From Voacanga thouarsii (lineage: Eukaryota > Streptophyta > Magnoliopsida > Gentianales > Apocynaceae), in contig JANUWF010001050.1 of NCBI GenBank assembly GCA_026120185.1, positions 682,001-746,000 of the forward strand: a DNA stretch of 64,000 bases, written 5' to 3'. Of the stretch, positions 24,890 to 36,700 are shown piece after piece. Each line of letters starts with the position of its first letter. Within the stretch, counting starts at the first letter, position 1. The notes under the pieces are model-generated. The model worked only from the letters and a program-made list of their open reading frames with translations, was not told the origin of the DNA and ran no database searches. The position numbers were made by a program, and so were the translations under genes.

Positions 24890-25122
24890 AAAGGTATCAT
24901 CTTTCTCATAAAGATATCATCTTTCGCTCCTTTATGATGGATATTTGACCACCAAATATCAAAACAGCACCCATCTGTAGAAGTATTCTAATGTGTCCCT
25001 AATATTATTAGCATTAGACTCCTTGAAACTCTCTGCACAATCTCCACCTCAAAGTAAGACAGCATTGCCCATTGTAGCTTTGCAAAGCCTCTCCTCTGGG
25101 CTTGTCCAGCGAACATGACTAG
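24890..25122 (-). pseudogene. DAHP synthase fragment, downstream part
   Basis: Plant class II DAHP synthase (3-deoxy-7-phosphoheptulonate synthase) catalyses the first shikimate-pathway step, joining phosphoenolpyruvate and erythrose 4-phosphate in plastids. On the minus strand the sequence shows FAGQA (near 25110), then in a second frame ERLCKATMGNAVLL, a TGA, GGDCAESFKE (25049-25020) and NANNIRDT. A third frame reads LLQMGAVLIFGGQ (near 24940). These are consecutive conserved blocks of the plant enzyme, but two frameshifts and a stop destroy it. Homology fades after about 24890, well before the catalytic domain would be complete. The upstream part is at 31734-31975, separated by an LTR element. 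Confidence 0.87.
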
Positions 25123-26259
25123 TGATAAAACTCTATCCAAGTATAAAGGCACAACTAAAGAAGGGAGATGGAAAGCTAAGATATCAACCAAGCAACCTTA
25201 GCATTCAAAAAGGTTCATAAGGCATCAAGAAGGGCACCAAAATTACAAGCCAAGGGCAAAGATAATTATCAAGAGATGGATACCAAAAAGAATGCCAAAA
25301 AGAGTACAAAAGGTCTCACAATTCATATGGAAAGCCAAGGACATCTAATGCAACAAGGAGGAGAATAAGAAAATAGTGCAAAAACAGAGGTTACAAGGCT
25401 TGAATACATGAGTGTGCATCAAACCGTGCAACTGGCAGAAGAATTTGCTCTCAATACTTGGAGTGCACGGCCAGGAGCACGGACATGCACCAAGCCGTGC
25501 CACTGTGCATGGCCAGATGTACGGCTGTGCACTCTAGTTGTACAAGGCCAATTTTTTAATTCCCCGACTATAGCATGGCCGTGTAGCTCCCATGCATGGT
25601 CGTGCATACCCCTTGAACACCTATTTTGTTCCGTTTCAAGTTTTTTTTGGCTACTTTCATTTTTTCTACGAATTGTAAGGTCATTTAAGATCAAATTAAT
25701 TTATTTTAATTTTTTTTTTACCAAGGTTTGTAACCTTGAGTAGACTAGGGTTGAGGTTCCCTATATATATATATATATATATCCCTTTATAATACTTTTT
25801 TGTAATAGATTAGATATTTGGATAAATTGAAAAACTCCTTGAGAGAGTTGTTCTTGGGTTGTCTCATGAATGTCAAGACTAATTCATAGGATTTTAGTCC
25901 TTGCTTTTGAATAAGTCTCTAAACATCTATAAGGATAGATCAATCTAGTTTATCCAAAAAAGGTCCTAGGAATTGTTTCCTTAAAGTTCTTGAGTAGAAG
26001 TTATATTGGTTGCCTAGACCTCATCTTCAAGTATTCTTGGTATCCTAGTTGAATTAAGGGACTTAGATTGAGTTTTAGAAGACTTGATTCATATTTCTAG
26101 TGTTCTAAGTTTTCTAGTTGGCCTAGGGTATTAGTATTTGAATTGGGTGGTGCTATTCTACACAAAAATCACTATTTGGATTCACTCTTGGTTCTTGCAA
26201 TTTTTTCCCATTTTTAGCCACAAAAATCACCTAAAAATCATCCCTCAAGCAAGCTCACA
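25123..26259 (+). repeat. 5' LTR of the nested gypsy element
   Basis: It begins TGATAAAACTCTATCCAAG; the partner begins TGATAGGAATCCATCCAAG. It contains a GC-rich patch of degenerate GTGCACGGC/CATGGCCGTG words (25408-25610) also found in the partner (29540-29705), then a (TA)n run at 25761-25782. The end is uncertain by a few bases. Confidence 0.88.
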
Positions 26260-27109
26260 TAGGTTGGTCTAAAAGCAAAGGAGAGTTTTGATTCTTATCA
26301 AAACTTGAAAACATCAAGAAATCTCCAAAAATTGTCATTCCCGTGACTTAAAATTGTGCTTCAAAAAGGTTAGGCTTTCTTTGAGTTTTCTTATGATTTA
26401 TATATTAAACTTATGCCTTGTTGATGGTATAATCATTGAGGAATGAAAATTTCTTGTTGTTGATTGATTATTAGGGCTAAAAGAGCTTAGAAATTCTGTC
26501 ATATCTTGAGTTCTGAAAATTGGTTACAAGTGTTTGATGATTTACTTGAGTGAACTTTTAGCTTAAAAATTGTGACTAAAACACTTTCTATAGTTGATTA
26601 TTTCCTTAATACACATATTTATGGGGAATTGCTTGTTCAATTGAGCCTACTTAGTTATGAATTCTTACTCATATTCATTGGCCAACTATGATCATCTTAC
26701 TCTAGTTCTTAAGTGCTATGTTCTTGAACTTCTAGCATTTATTAAAAATCTTGTTAGGTTTTATCTATTTACCCATCCCTTAGTCATCGAAATTGTTGAG
26801 ATCTTTTAAATCCATTGAATCTTAATTGACCGATATAAACTCCTTGAGACTTATTGTTGTTATTAACTAAATTTCCATCTAAGTCTAATTGGTCGTCCTT
26901 AGAAGGTTAATAGGCTTATCAAAAGTTTGGACTAATTCCTAAGTAATTGGGGATACTTTGTGGAAAGTACTTGTAAATCACTTGAGTGCATTGAAAAAGG
27001 CAAGATGGTGAGCCTATTACCATAAAAGCTAAAAAGAGCTAAACACGAGTGTTAAGTGTATACACGTAAGGGAGTATTTATGAGGAAATTCCTTCTTCTA
27101 TCCAGCAAA

Positions 27110-29018
27110 ATGTCCCAAAACTCATTTGATATTCGAGCCACCTTTGAAACTCTCAATGCAAAGATGGATGAGATGAAAAAAAATATAACTGAACTATAAA
27201 CTCACCAAGGCCAAGCCTTAACTGTTGCACAAAGAAGAGGTTATAGAGCAGAAGATAGTCCTAAGATGAGAGAAGGGAATAATATCACACCCCCATTGTA
27301 TGAATAACAAGGGGACGGTTGGGATGAATATTCTCTAGGGAGCTATCCACTATCTCCATTGAGAGAAGGAAGGCAAGGTTTGAGAAGGAGAAGAGGTAGA
27401 ATGCATGGGAGACATGAGGAACAAAATGTGAAAGGGCTTGAGATAGAGTTTGAAAGAATATAAGATTGGGATGAGGCAATTCATGAGGAGGATGGAAGAC
27501 AAAATAGAGAAATAGGGATTAGAGTGAGAAGATGAGAAGATAATGAGGAGGATAAAGAGTTGAGGCATATCAAAATAAAAGTACTCCATTTCCATGGCAA
27601 AAGTGGCCCGGAGGCTTATCTTAAATGGGAAAAGAGGATGAAGATTTTGTTTAAGTACCATGAATATAATAAGCGAACTAAAGTTAAATTGGCTATATCA
27701 AATTTCCTTGAGTATGTTGTAGTGTGGTGGGACCAAATTTCATCTCAAAGAAGGATATTGGGAGATGTATTGATTTCCACTTGAGAATTATTAAGGAACT
27801 TGATAAGAGAAAGGTTTGTACCCCTACACTACTATAATGAGCTTTATCAAAAATTGCATGTACTTAGACAAGGAAATAAAAGTGTAGATGCTTTTCGTAA
27901 GGAGTTGGAAGTGACCTTGATGAGGGCTAATATTGTTGAGGATGTGAGGGCTACCAAAGTAAGGTTTTTGAGTGGTTTGTATAAAGAGATAGCAAATGTG
28001 ATGTATTATTATGAGACATTAGAAGAGATGGTACACATGACCATTAAGATTGAGGGATAACTTAAAAGGAAGTCCCTTCCCAAAGGAACCATCTATATCA
28101 ATCCAATTTTTAACCATCAATCTAGAGTGAGGGAGGAAACACCAAAACCACCAAGACCACCAAAAGAGTCCTACAAGCTTAGAGAAGATTGGGGAAAGGA
28201 GAAAACTAAAGAAGAGGGGGTTAAAGAGAAGGGCAAAGGAGTTGAGAGACCTAAAAAAACTTAAGATATGGACACACCTCATATGAGTGTCCAACAAAGA
28301 AAATGATGTTTACTAATGCCCAAGGTGAGTTAACATCTAGAGAAAAGGATTATGTAGAAGAAGGACAAGAGGGAAGCACAATGGTGATGAGGGAATTGTG
28401 GTACTACCACTTTACCCTTTTGCCGGTATTGCAATTAAAGAGATGGGAACTTGTGATATGGGAGGTGATTGTGATGAGGAAGTAAAGAAGAGCCTCTAAA
28501 GAAACAATATTTTATATTCCCATTACCTTATTAACCAAAAGCCTTGTATTGCTATCATTGATGAAGAGATTTTTACAAATATTGTAAGTGTTAGTCTTGT
28601 AGAAGAATTTGGCTTATTTGTAATGAGACGCCCTAACCCCTATAAATTGCAATGGTTCCATGATAGTGGGAAATTGAGGGTGAACAAACAAGTGCTTTTG
28701 ACCATTGAGATATGGAAGTATCAAGATGAAATTATTTGTGATGTGGTCCCTATGCAAGCTAGCCATTTAATATTAGAAATGCCATAGCAATTTGATAGGA
28801 GGGTGCTATATGATAGAAGGAGAAAATCTTATTTGGTTATGAAGGGAAGCCTATTGTATATTCTTCTACTCCTACTCTCAAGTGAGGTGAGAGAAATGCA
28901 AAAAAGTATGAGGGATAATGAGAAAAAGAAGAGTATTGAAGAGAGTTCTCGAAAGAAAGAGAGTGAGAGGAAAAATGAAGAGAGAAAAGAAAGAGAGTTA
29001 AGTAAGCTTTCAAAACAA
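27110..29018 (+). pseudogene. Gag and aspartic-protease remnant of the nested gypsy element
   Basis: Gag starts near 27110 (MSQNSFDIRATFE). The capsid region runs through HFHGKSGPEAYLKWEKRM (near 27590), WWDQI and VDAFRKELEVTLMRANI (near 27886) to 28060, with stops at 27197, 27308, 27461, 27533 and 27782. A knuckle region near 28270 is degraded. A retropepsin-like stretch follows (28535-28800): IIDEEIFTNIVSVSLVEEFG replaces the usual IIDGGSCTNV, so the catalytic Asp-Gly context is lost, and PYKLQWFHDSGKLRVNKQV and CDVVPMQASHLIL are still clear. A Lys/Glu/Ser-rich stretch ends near 29018. No reverse transcriptase is present. Confidence 0.85.
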
Positions 29019-29262
29019 TAGAGTGCCAAAAGTATGATTGAGAAAAAGGAAGAAGATGGAGGTAAAATGAGAGTGACACTCTTGTGTTTGAAACACGAAG
29101 ATAATGAGGGAGTTCCAACAAAAAAAAAGAGTGAAGATGGGGGGAAAATGAGTTATATGTGGAAGAACGTAAACTTGCATTTTTATCTCCAGAACATAAT
29201 TCTTGCTTGAGATCTTATGTAGGTGTTCATTTGAAGACGAATATACGCCACGAATGAGGAAA

Positions 29263-29951
29263 TGATAGGAATCCATCCAAGCATAAAGGCACAACTAAAG
29301 AAGGAGAATGGAGAGCTAAGATATCAACTAAGAAACCTTGGCATTTAATAAAGTTCATGAGGCATCAAAAAGGACGGCAAAATTACAAGCCAAGGGCAGA
29401 GATGATTGTCAAGAGATGGATGCCAAAAGGAAGGCCAAAAAAAGTACAAAGTGTCTCACAATTCATTTGGAAAGCCAAGAACATCTAATGTAACAGGGAG
29501 AATAAGAAAAGAGTGCAAAAACAAAGGCTGCATGACTTGAATGCATGGCCATATGTAAAGTCGTGCAATTGGTAGAAGAATTTGCTCACAATACTTGGAG
29601 TGCACGGCCGTGCACCAAGCCGTGCCACTATGCACGGTAGTGCACTCTAACCGTGCAAAGCCAATTTTTAAATTCCTCAACTATGGTATGGTCGTGTAGC
29701 TCCCATGCATAGCCATACATACCCCCTGAACACCTATTTTGTTTTGTTTCAAGTCTCTTTCGGCTGCTTTCATTTTGTCTACGAATTGTAAGGTATTTTA
29801 AGACCAAATTAACTTATTTTAAGTTTCTTTTGACCAAGGTTTGTAACCTTGAGTAGACTAGGGTTGAGGTTTCCTATATATATCCCTTTATAACACTTTT
29901 TGTAATAGATTAGATATTTGGATGAATTGAAACACTTCTTGAGAGAGTTGT
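29263..29951 (+). repeat. 3' LTR of the nested gypsy element, left part
   Basis: It matches 25123 to about 25850 of the 5' LTR and is cut by the solo LTR at 29952 within GAGAGAGTTGT. Confidence 0.9.
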
Positions 29952-31317
29952 TGATAGGGGCTAAAATCATCATTATTTTTCTAGTTATTTGAGGTTAAAT
30001 TGAACTTTTGTTGTAATAAGTAGGCATATTCCTTCCTATTTGATATTTTGCTTATAGAAAGTATTTTTGACAAATTTGTGCAGATTTAAGTTGATTTCAA
30101 GCAAAAAAGGAAATTTTTCAGCACACACCTGGCGCCAAGTCCATTCTACTCGAACAGTGGAAAACAAAGCAAAACTTAAGAGGAAAACAGAACACACTTA
30201 GTGTCAGGTGGGTCGACTGGACCCGGCGCTAGATTCACTCTAGATCACGAAAATCCTATGTACGAATTTAGGAATTTTTCAAAGATTTTGATATTTTTCA
30301 ATCCGTACTCGGCCAAGACTCCTCAAGTAATGAATTTGGCATTAAAGAAGCTTATAAAATCAAGAGACTGAGAGTGAATCTAAGAGAAAAATTTCCAATC
30401 ACTCAAAGAATGAGAGATTCACCATTCAAGGAGAGTTGTTCAAGAAAGTCTTTAAATAAGAAGAATGAGGCTTGTCTATGAGTGCTTTCTTTTACCTTTA
30501 TTTTCTTATTCTTAAATAATGATGAATTCAATGTTTTATTTGTAATTTGACATTATTTTGGAGTTTTATGTTAATTTAGTTATTTGATCAATTCTTTATC
30601 ATCTTTGGTATTTGATTACTTGCTATCATTGATTCTTGATGCGAGTTCTTCTAACTGACTTGGAAAATGATGTTAGGAGTTTATTGTATTGATTTCGTAT
30701 TTGTCAAATCTTAATGGACTTGGGAAACGAAGTTAGGATTAAAGGATTAAAGTGATTAAAGAATAGTTGATTTCACCTCGAGTAAAGGGTCATTAGCTAA
30801 TTTCATATTTATGAGGAATTGATTTTAATGCATGTTTTGGTTTTATTGGTTTTATTGAAAAATATGCTAATTTAATCAAAAGATAGTGATTTCATGGATT
30901 GAGAAAGAAGTAGAATCTATATAAATAGATTTATGACTTGGGAAATAATTGAATTTTACTTTATATTCCTTCATGATGCTAAGATAATGATTACTTGAGA
31001 TAATTGCCAAATGAGTCATTATCATGCTTTCTAGGATAGTTGTCTAAATTGCATATTCTTATATCTTTGAGTTGTATATATTTCTTTATTTTCCTATTTA
31101 CTATTTTCTCACTTTATTAAGTCGGTTAAACAATAAATGAAAAGTTATTAGTGTGTACTTGTTCCTTTGAGGATCGATACTCGTTAACTCTCTATACTAT
31201 ACTTGCGATGAGTATATTTACTCGTATGTGTATTTTGGGATTAATATTTTAATTAAAACTTGATTAATTGATGGATTTAAATTTGATGATTTTTATACAC
31301 CCAAAATTTATACATCA
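29952..31317 (+). repeat. Solo LTR (1366 bp) of the same family as 2254-3781
   Basis: It starts TGATAGGGGCTAAAATCAT and ends TATACATCA, and is flanked by the perfect 5-bp duplication GTTGT (29947-29951 and 31318-31322). Excision restores the host LTR sequence seen at 25840-25860 (AGAGAGTTGTTCTT). No internal region is present, so it is a solo LTR left by LTR-LTR recombination. It is in the opposite orientation to its relative at 2254-3781. Confidence 0.95.
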
Positions 31318-31322
31318 GTTGT

Positions 31323-31733
31323 TCTTCGGTTTTCCCATGAATGTCAAGACTAATTCATAAGATTCTAACTATTGCCTTTGAATAAGTCTCCAAACATCTA
31401 TAAGGATAGATCAATCTAGCTTATCCAAAAAGGGTCCTAGGAATTGTTTCCTTAGGATTTTTGAGTAGAAGTTAAATTGGTTGCCTAGACCTTATCTCCA
31501 AGAATTCTTGGTATCCTAGTTGAATCAAGGGACTTAGGTTGAGTTTTAGAAGATTTGATTCCTATTTTTAGTATTCTAGGTTCTCTAGTTGGCTTAGGGT
31601 ATTAGTATTTGAATTGGGTAGTGCTATTCTACACAAAAATCACTATTTGGGTTCACTCTTAGTTTTTGCAATTTTTTCCTATTTTTAGCCACGAAAATCA
31701 CCTAAAAATCATCCCTCAAGCAAGCTCATATCA
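31323..31733 (+). repeat. 3' LTR of the nested gypsy element, right part
   Basis: It matches the last 400 bp of the 5' LTR (about 25855-26259), starting CTTCGGTTTTCCCATGAATG and ending CTCATATCA before the ACTAG duplication. Confidence 0.9.
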
Positions 31734-31975
31734 ACTAGAGGAAAAGAATCCAAAATCTTGAGAACTGAGTCGAGCTCCTCTCGATTTGGGTACTCCAAAA
31801 GCTAAAGTGCTTTCTTGGTCTTCCAACTATCAAGGGCCTATTTAGCAAGAACACCATCCTTGCCTTTCACCATTAGTGTTGTTGTGGGCACTGCTATCAT
31901 GGATGTAGTGGCGGAAAGAGCAGTTGGCTTATACCTTTCACCTATTCTAGTTATGCAATAACTCAATTACTTGCT
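31734..31975 (-). pseudogene. DAHP synthase fragment, upstream part
   Basis: On the minus strand, from about 31965, a Ser/Thr-rich transit-peptide-like stretch is followed by ALDSWKTKKAL, a stop, LLEYPNREELDSVLKILDSF and PLV at 31739. Plant enzymes have DSWKSKKALQLPEYP and SFPPIVFAGEAR here, so this joins in frame to FAGQA at 25117 once the LTR element is removed. Two TAG codons replace residues that are Trp and a residue after KKAL in relatives. The ORF farther upstream (32295-32032) shows no similarity I recognise. Confidence 0.85.
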
Positions 31976-32299
31976 TGGGGTGTGGATTTGAAGGTGTTAG
32001 AGAACTCAAATTTGATTTATGTTTAATATCTCTATTTATGAAATTGGCATTTTACTTTGTGTTTCTTCAAAGCACTTGGGCATAACAGTTCTGAATCTTG
32101 TGTGCAAATAGTGTTCGAATAATTATTTATCGACTTTTCAGTTTTGAAATTTAGGAATCGTAATTTTGAATTGTTTAACAAATCTTTTGTCTTGATTTTG
32201 ATTAACATGGTCATGGTAGAAATTCCGAGGAATTTTCTAACTCTAATCGATTCAGACTCGATCTTTTCTTTCAAGAAATGGTGGCCATTGTTCATTCCT

Positions 32300-32495
32300 A
32301 GGAAGAAGAAGAAGAAATAGTAGTAGTAAAATGACTTTAATACCCTTTAAAATTAATATAATCAAAAGTTTACTGTTGGTCGGAAGGGTAAGATGTGAAC
32401 GATTAAAAAATTAGAGAAGCTATTTTATGTTTTTTTAGTTATGGGACAAAAGTTTAATTTTATAATAGTTGAAGGGTTATCAGAATAATTTATCC
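32300..32495 (-). repeat. Right terminal inverted repeat of the Pack-MULE
   Basis: It is the partner of 24529-24715 in inverted orientation and ends in AATTTATCC at 32495, followed by the 9-bp duplication AATTAAATA. Confidence 0.85.
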
Positions 32496-32725
32496 AATTA
32501 AATATTAAAACTCAAACACAGAAGTATATAAAAAATGAATTTAAAATACTTTTCTTTGCGATCACTCTTGCTTGATCTCAGTCGTTGATGCCTAGTTTAA
32601 TACTACAAGTTAAATTTTTCAATTTTTTTATAAAAAAAAATTGTGATATTCGAAAAGCACTTGTTACACTACTAATTAAAAGAAGTCATGAAAAAAAATT
32701 AGAAAAAGTGATAAATATAAAAATA

Positions 32726-32875
32726 ATTTGGTCTCAACAATATATATTATCGAAAATGATGGCTCTCTAAGATGTTCTCGATGTACACTAACCATTTTTT
32801 ATCTCTTTATATACTACTAAGTTGATGTCTCGTACGTTGTACGGATTATTATATTATTAAGATTCAATGTATTAT

Positions 32876-32913
<38 letters not shown>

Positions 32914-33500
32914 AATTAATTTTATTAGTTAAGATTTTAAAATAAATTTAGATAGTATTCAAAAAATTACACATTTCAATGTATTAATATTAAATACATA
33001 TATAAATAATACTATTTAAAGAATCACATATTTTAATATATTAATTTATATAGTATTCAAAGAATCACATATTTATATAAATAATTTATCAACTATTGTT
33101 AGGCTTTTACGTGTCGTAATGATAGGCTTCATCTTTTGGTCTCAACAGTATATATTATCGAAAATGAAGGCTCTCTAAGATGTTCTCGATGTACACTAAC
33201 CATTTTTTATCTCTTTATATACTACTAGGTTGATGTCCCGTGCGTTACACAGATTATTATATTATTAAGATTCAATATATTATTATTAAATATATATTAT
33301 TAATTAATTTATTTATTTATTTAATTAGTTAAAATTTTAAAATAAATTTAGATAGTATTTAAAGAATTACACATTTTAATGTATTACTATTAAATACATA
33401 TATAAATAGTACTATTTAAAGAATCACATATTTCAATGTATTAATTTAGATAGTATTCAAAGAATTACACATTTCAATGTATTAATATTAAATACATATA
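32726..33500 (+). repeat. Tandem duplication of a roughly 408-bp AT-rich unit
   Basis: The block beginning GGTCTCAACA..TATATTATCGAAAATG at 32730 recurs at 33138, with CTCTCTAAGATGTTCTCGAT, ATCTCTTTATATACTACTA and GTTGATGTC(T/C)CGT in both. Within each unit a smaller repeat (GATAGTATTCAAAGAAT, CACATTTCAATGTATTAAT) recurs several times. The TATATACTACTAGGTTG..CCCGTGCGTT segment recalls plant Helitron terminal sequences, but no 3' hairpin-CTRR end was found. Confidence 0.7.
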
Positions 33501-33750
33501 TTTTATTAGTTAATTTAATTAATTAAGATTTTAAATGAATTTAAATATAATTTTTATTTTTAAAAAAATTTTATTTAGTCACGTGTATGATACTTTTACA
33601 TGTCATAATAATAAGTTTCATATTCGACTTTTATATATATATATATATATTTACATTTTGATAAAAAAAAAAAAAATGAAGGCTCTCGTCTTTGAGGGTC
33701 TAGCTCTGAATTTCTCTGTTCAGGCGGTCAACATTCGGTGGGCGTGAATC

Positions 33751-36700
33751 ATGTCCAACAACAGGAGCTTTCTGTTAAAAAACGGCGTCATAGCATCAAC
33801 CGTGGACGCGCCGCCGGTGACCACCTTACTCCAGGCTCACCCCGGTAAATATTCTTCCCTTCACCGCCCCCAAAAAAGAGGGGGGAATGTGAAGAGGGCT
33901 AATATTTTTCTACATTTGATCATACCAAACTAGTTTTAATGTATCAACGGAAACATTTCAGGTGCATATACAACAACTCGTACTCAAGAAAATGGTTCGG
34001 AACTCTTATTTTGGGAAAGACACTTAAGCAGGCTTTGTGATTCTGTAAAAATTCTCATTAATTCCAAGCCAGAATTTTTGTTCGAGCCCGGAAAATTTAT
34101 GGTTCCCTTAGATAAGTTATCTGCAAAATCATCAATGTGGGATTCGCTGGTTCGTTCTCTAGTGAATGATTCAATGAAGAAAGCCTTGCCTGTACTGTTG
34201 GAAGGGAGAAAATGTGAGGAGGAAATGGCAATTACGACACTAGTGAGTGGGAATTTGGAGGAATTATGCGAGATTGATGGTCTAGATGAGGAAAGAATAT
34301 GTGGGATTTTGAATGTTTATTTGCATTTTTGTGGTTACGTTCCTCCCGTGTTTGGGATTCAAGGAAATGGTGCTCATTTGGCTGTAGTGGGGCGTGGTCG
34401 GGATGTTGCAAATGCTAAGCATTCTGATTGGGTTAGGTAATTTAGTTCTATGTGACTTTGATTGTTTCTTGATAATGTGTTAGTATTAGTAACAAATATT
34501 ATTAATTGGACTGAAGTGTATGTAAAAGGATTTAGTGCATGAGCAATCTTTGGAATTCTTCGTAGGCATAGAAAGCATTTGGAGAAGCTGAGGCCACCTT
34601 CAGTTACTGAGCTCCTCTTGTCAAACGACAGTGATCACATTTTAGAAGGATCCGTGACAAACTTCTTTGTAGTTTGTCTCAAGGTGAGAGATGATTGTTA
34701 CTGATTCGAACTACTTGTTATTGTCTTAAATGTTTTACCAAGGTTATTAGAAGATTCCTGTTGTGTGTGTCAAACTTCTAATACCCATGCAAGCAATAAG
34801 ATGGGACAGTAATGCTACTTCCAGAATGATTTCCATAATTTAGTTCTGCATGTGGTTCTCTCTTTCTGCAGAATATTAACCAGTGACTAATCCTAATTCC
34901 AAGCTAAGATCGGTTGAAGATAGACTGGGTGATGTAAACAGCAGTTGGATTGAAGATAAAAATAAATATGAATGAAAAAGTTCTTTGTTTGGCTGGAGAT
35001 TTGTGAATTTACCCAATGCTTGATTTCCAAAGAATTTGTCAAATATAGTATTAGGTTTTTTACAACTACTTTTGAAGAGTAGTTTCATGATAATTATGAC
35101 AAGTGAGAAACAAAGAAAATATAGATGTCAATCACTCCATTGTTTCCCTTCAATTAATTGGCTTAATGTGCATATATGTGAGGTAACATATTCACCCAAG
35201 GTTGCCTCGTTACTTTATTATGAGAAAGGGATACCTCCGTTGAGGCAGACTGCAAAAACTTCAAGCCAATTGAAAGTAGAATTGATATTCATGTGCTAGA
35301 TGAAACCATTATCAACAAATTGTAAAACATAATCTTCAGAAGTTATATCATTTTACTTTCCCACACCAGGAACAATCATCATTGGATGAACCTTAGGCAC
35401 TGGTTGCCTGCTGTCTATTTCCTTGTTAATTATGTGTAGTAAGTAACAAGCATAATTGCCACACATGTCATATTTATCGTTTGTGGGTACTTGAATTTGC
35501 TGTGACATTTATCTGCAGGATAACAGTGAAGAAGGTGTTGAAATACAGACAGCTCCTCTTAGGGCTGGTGTCCTTCCAGGGGTTATACGCCAAGTAATTA
35601 TTGAGTGAGTCTCATTCTAAAATTTTTCTAGCAGTGCAAGTTTGCACATGTGCAAAAGAAAGATTGGAGAGTGCTTTCAATAGTCAGTTTGTGGATATTT
35701 ATTTCCTTTGACTCTTATATGGTAAGTCACCATATATTAGTTCACATCGACATATCATTTGAAAAAGTCATTTCAGAATAAGTAAAGACAACCAGCCATA
35801 ATATGTTGCATCTCTTATCTAGACATGATTGATGTTTACCAGACCATGAAGTTGCTTGAAAGGAGTGTCAGTCAATGACCAAGCCAATAAGTGAGAAACC
35901 AGTTTGTAGCCCCATGCATAATTTTTTTTCAAACTAAAGCTAGACTGTCTTCTAGGCAAGCTCATAGTACTGCTTGATGTGCATGGATGTTGCTTGATAT
36001 GCATGGATGTAATCTATTGTGTTATGCTTTTGCCTAAAGGGATTTGGTCTTAAGAAGAAACTTTTGACTGGAAAGAATATTCAACTAAAGAACTGAAAGT
36101 CATACAAAGTGTTGGAAGAAATATAAGAATTTGTGTAGCAATATTATGTATAAGATGATCTTGATTTTTTTCATACCTGCACTAATGGAAGCCCTTGAAA
36201 CCCCATGAAATAGTTAAAAAAAGAACAAACATGTCCAACTCACTGGAACATGTTGAGAAGTCTGCAGTTTGGGCGCTCTGTCTGAACAAATTAAGCTGGA
36301 ACCAGAAATTGAATCACTTCAGTATAGAGATCCTGTCCTATTTTTCAGTTACGAGAAAGCTAATTTGATGTTGTTTGTTTCCTAACCCTGTGAACCAAAC
36401 ATAAAATACACAGATGCACTTGGCCCATTAAAGCAGTGTCATTGTGAAGGTCTGTGTGTGCATACATACTTCTGATAAACTAGTTTACACGTGTTCTGTC
36501 ATATTTGCTTGCCTCTTTTGAGTTATCAGCAGTGGAAGCTAATGTGTTCTGTAAAATTAAAAACCATAGCTTTTCTTCTCAGATATAGTTGCAGTAAAGA
36601 AAATAGAACTCAAGCCAACCTTGAACATTCACCTTTATCTTCTCATGGTAGCAAGTGAATTTCTACCCTCCTTTTGTACATTGCATAATTGTAAATTCTT

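Larger units (their letters stand above)
25123..31733 (+). mobile_element. Ty3/gypsy LTR element inserted in the DAHP synthase fragment
   Basis: Two LTRs (25123 to about 26259; 29263-29951 plus 31323-31733) flank gag and protease remnants with no reverse transcriptase or integrase, so the copy is deleted or non-autonomous. A perfect 5-bp duplication ACTAG flanks it (25118-25122 and 31734-31738). The primer site is degenerate (TTGGTCTAAAAGCA, near 26263, versus TTGGTATCAGAGCA). A solo LTR of another family sits in the 3' LTR. Confidence 0.9.
24529..32495 (-). mobile_element. Pack-MULE (Mutator-like element) carrying DAHP synthase sequence
   Basis: Inverted ends begin GGGCAAACTACTCTGGTAACC-like on the left and GGATAAATTATTCTGATAACC-like (reverse complement) on the right, and stay alignable for about 190 bp. 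A perfect 9-bp direct repeat, AATTAAATA, flanks it (24520-24528 and 32496-32504), the usual Mutator duplication size. Removing the nested LTR element (25123-31733) and its 5-bp duplication leaves an element of about 1351 bp. It holds no transposase but a fragment of a host DAHP synthase gene in minus orientation, which is the definition of a Pack-MULE. The strand given is that of the captured gene. Confidence 0.88.

Noticed and set aside
25408..25743. Open frames on both strands rich in His, Cys and Trp
   Set aside because: They lie inside an LTR; the pattern comes from repeated GTGCACGGC-like words also present in the other LTR.
32032..32295. 87-residue minus-strand ORF in the Pack-MULE
   Set aside because: It has no recognised similarity and is not clearly part of DAHP synthase; chance or captured non-coding sequence cannot be separated.
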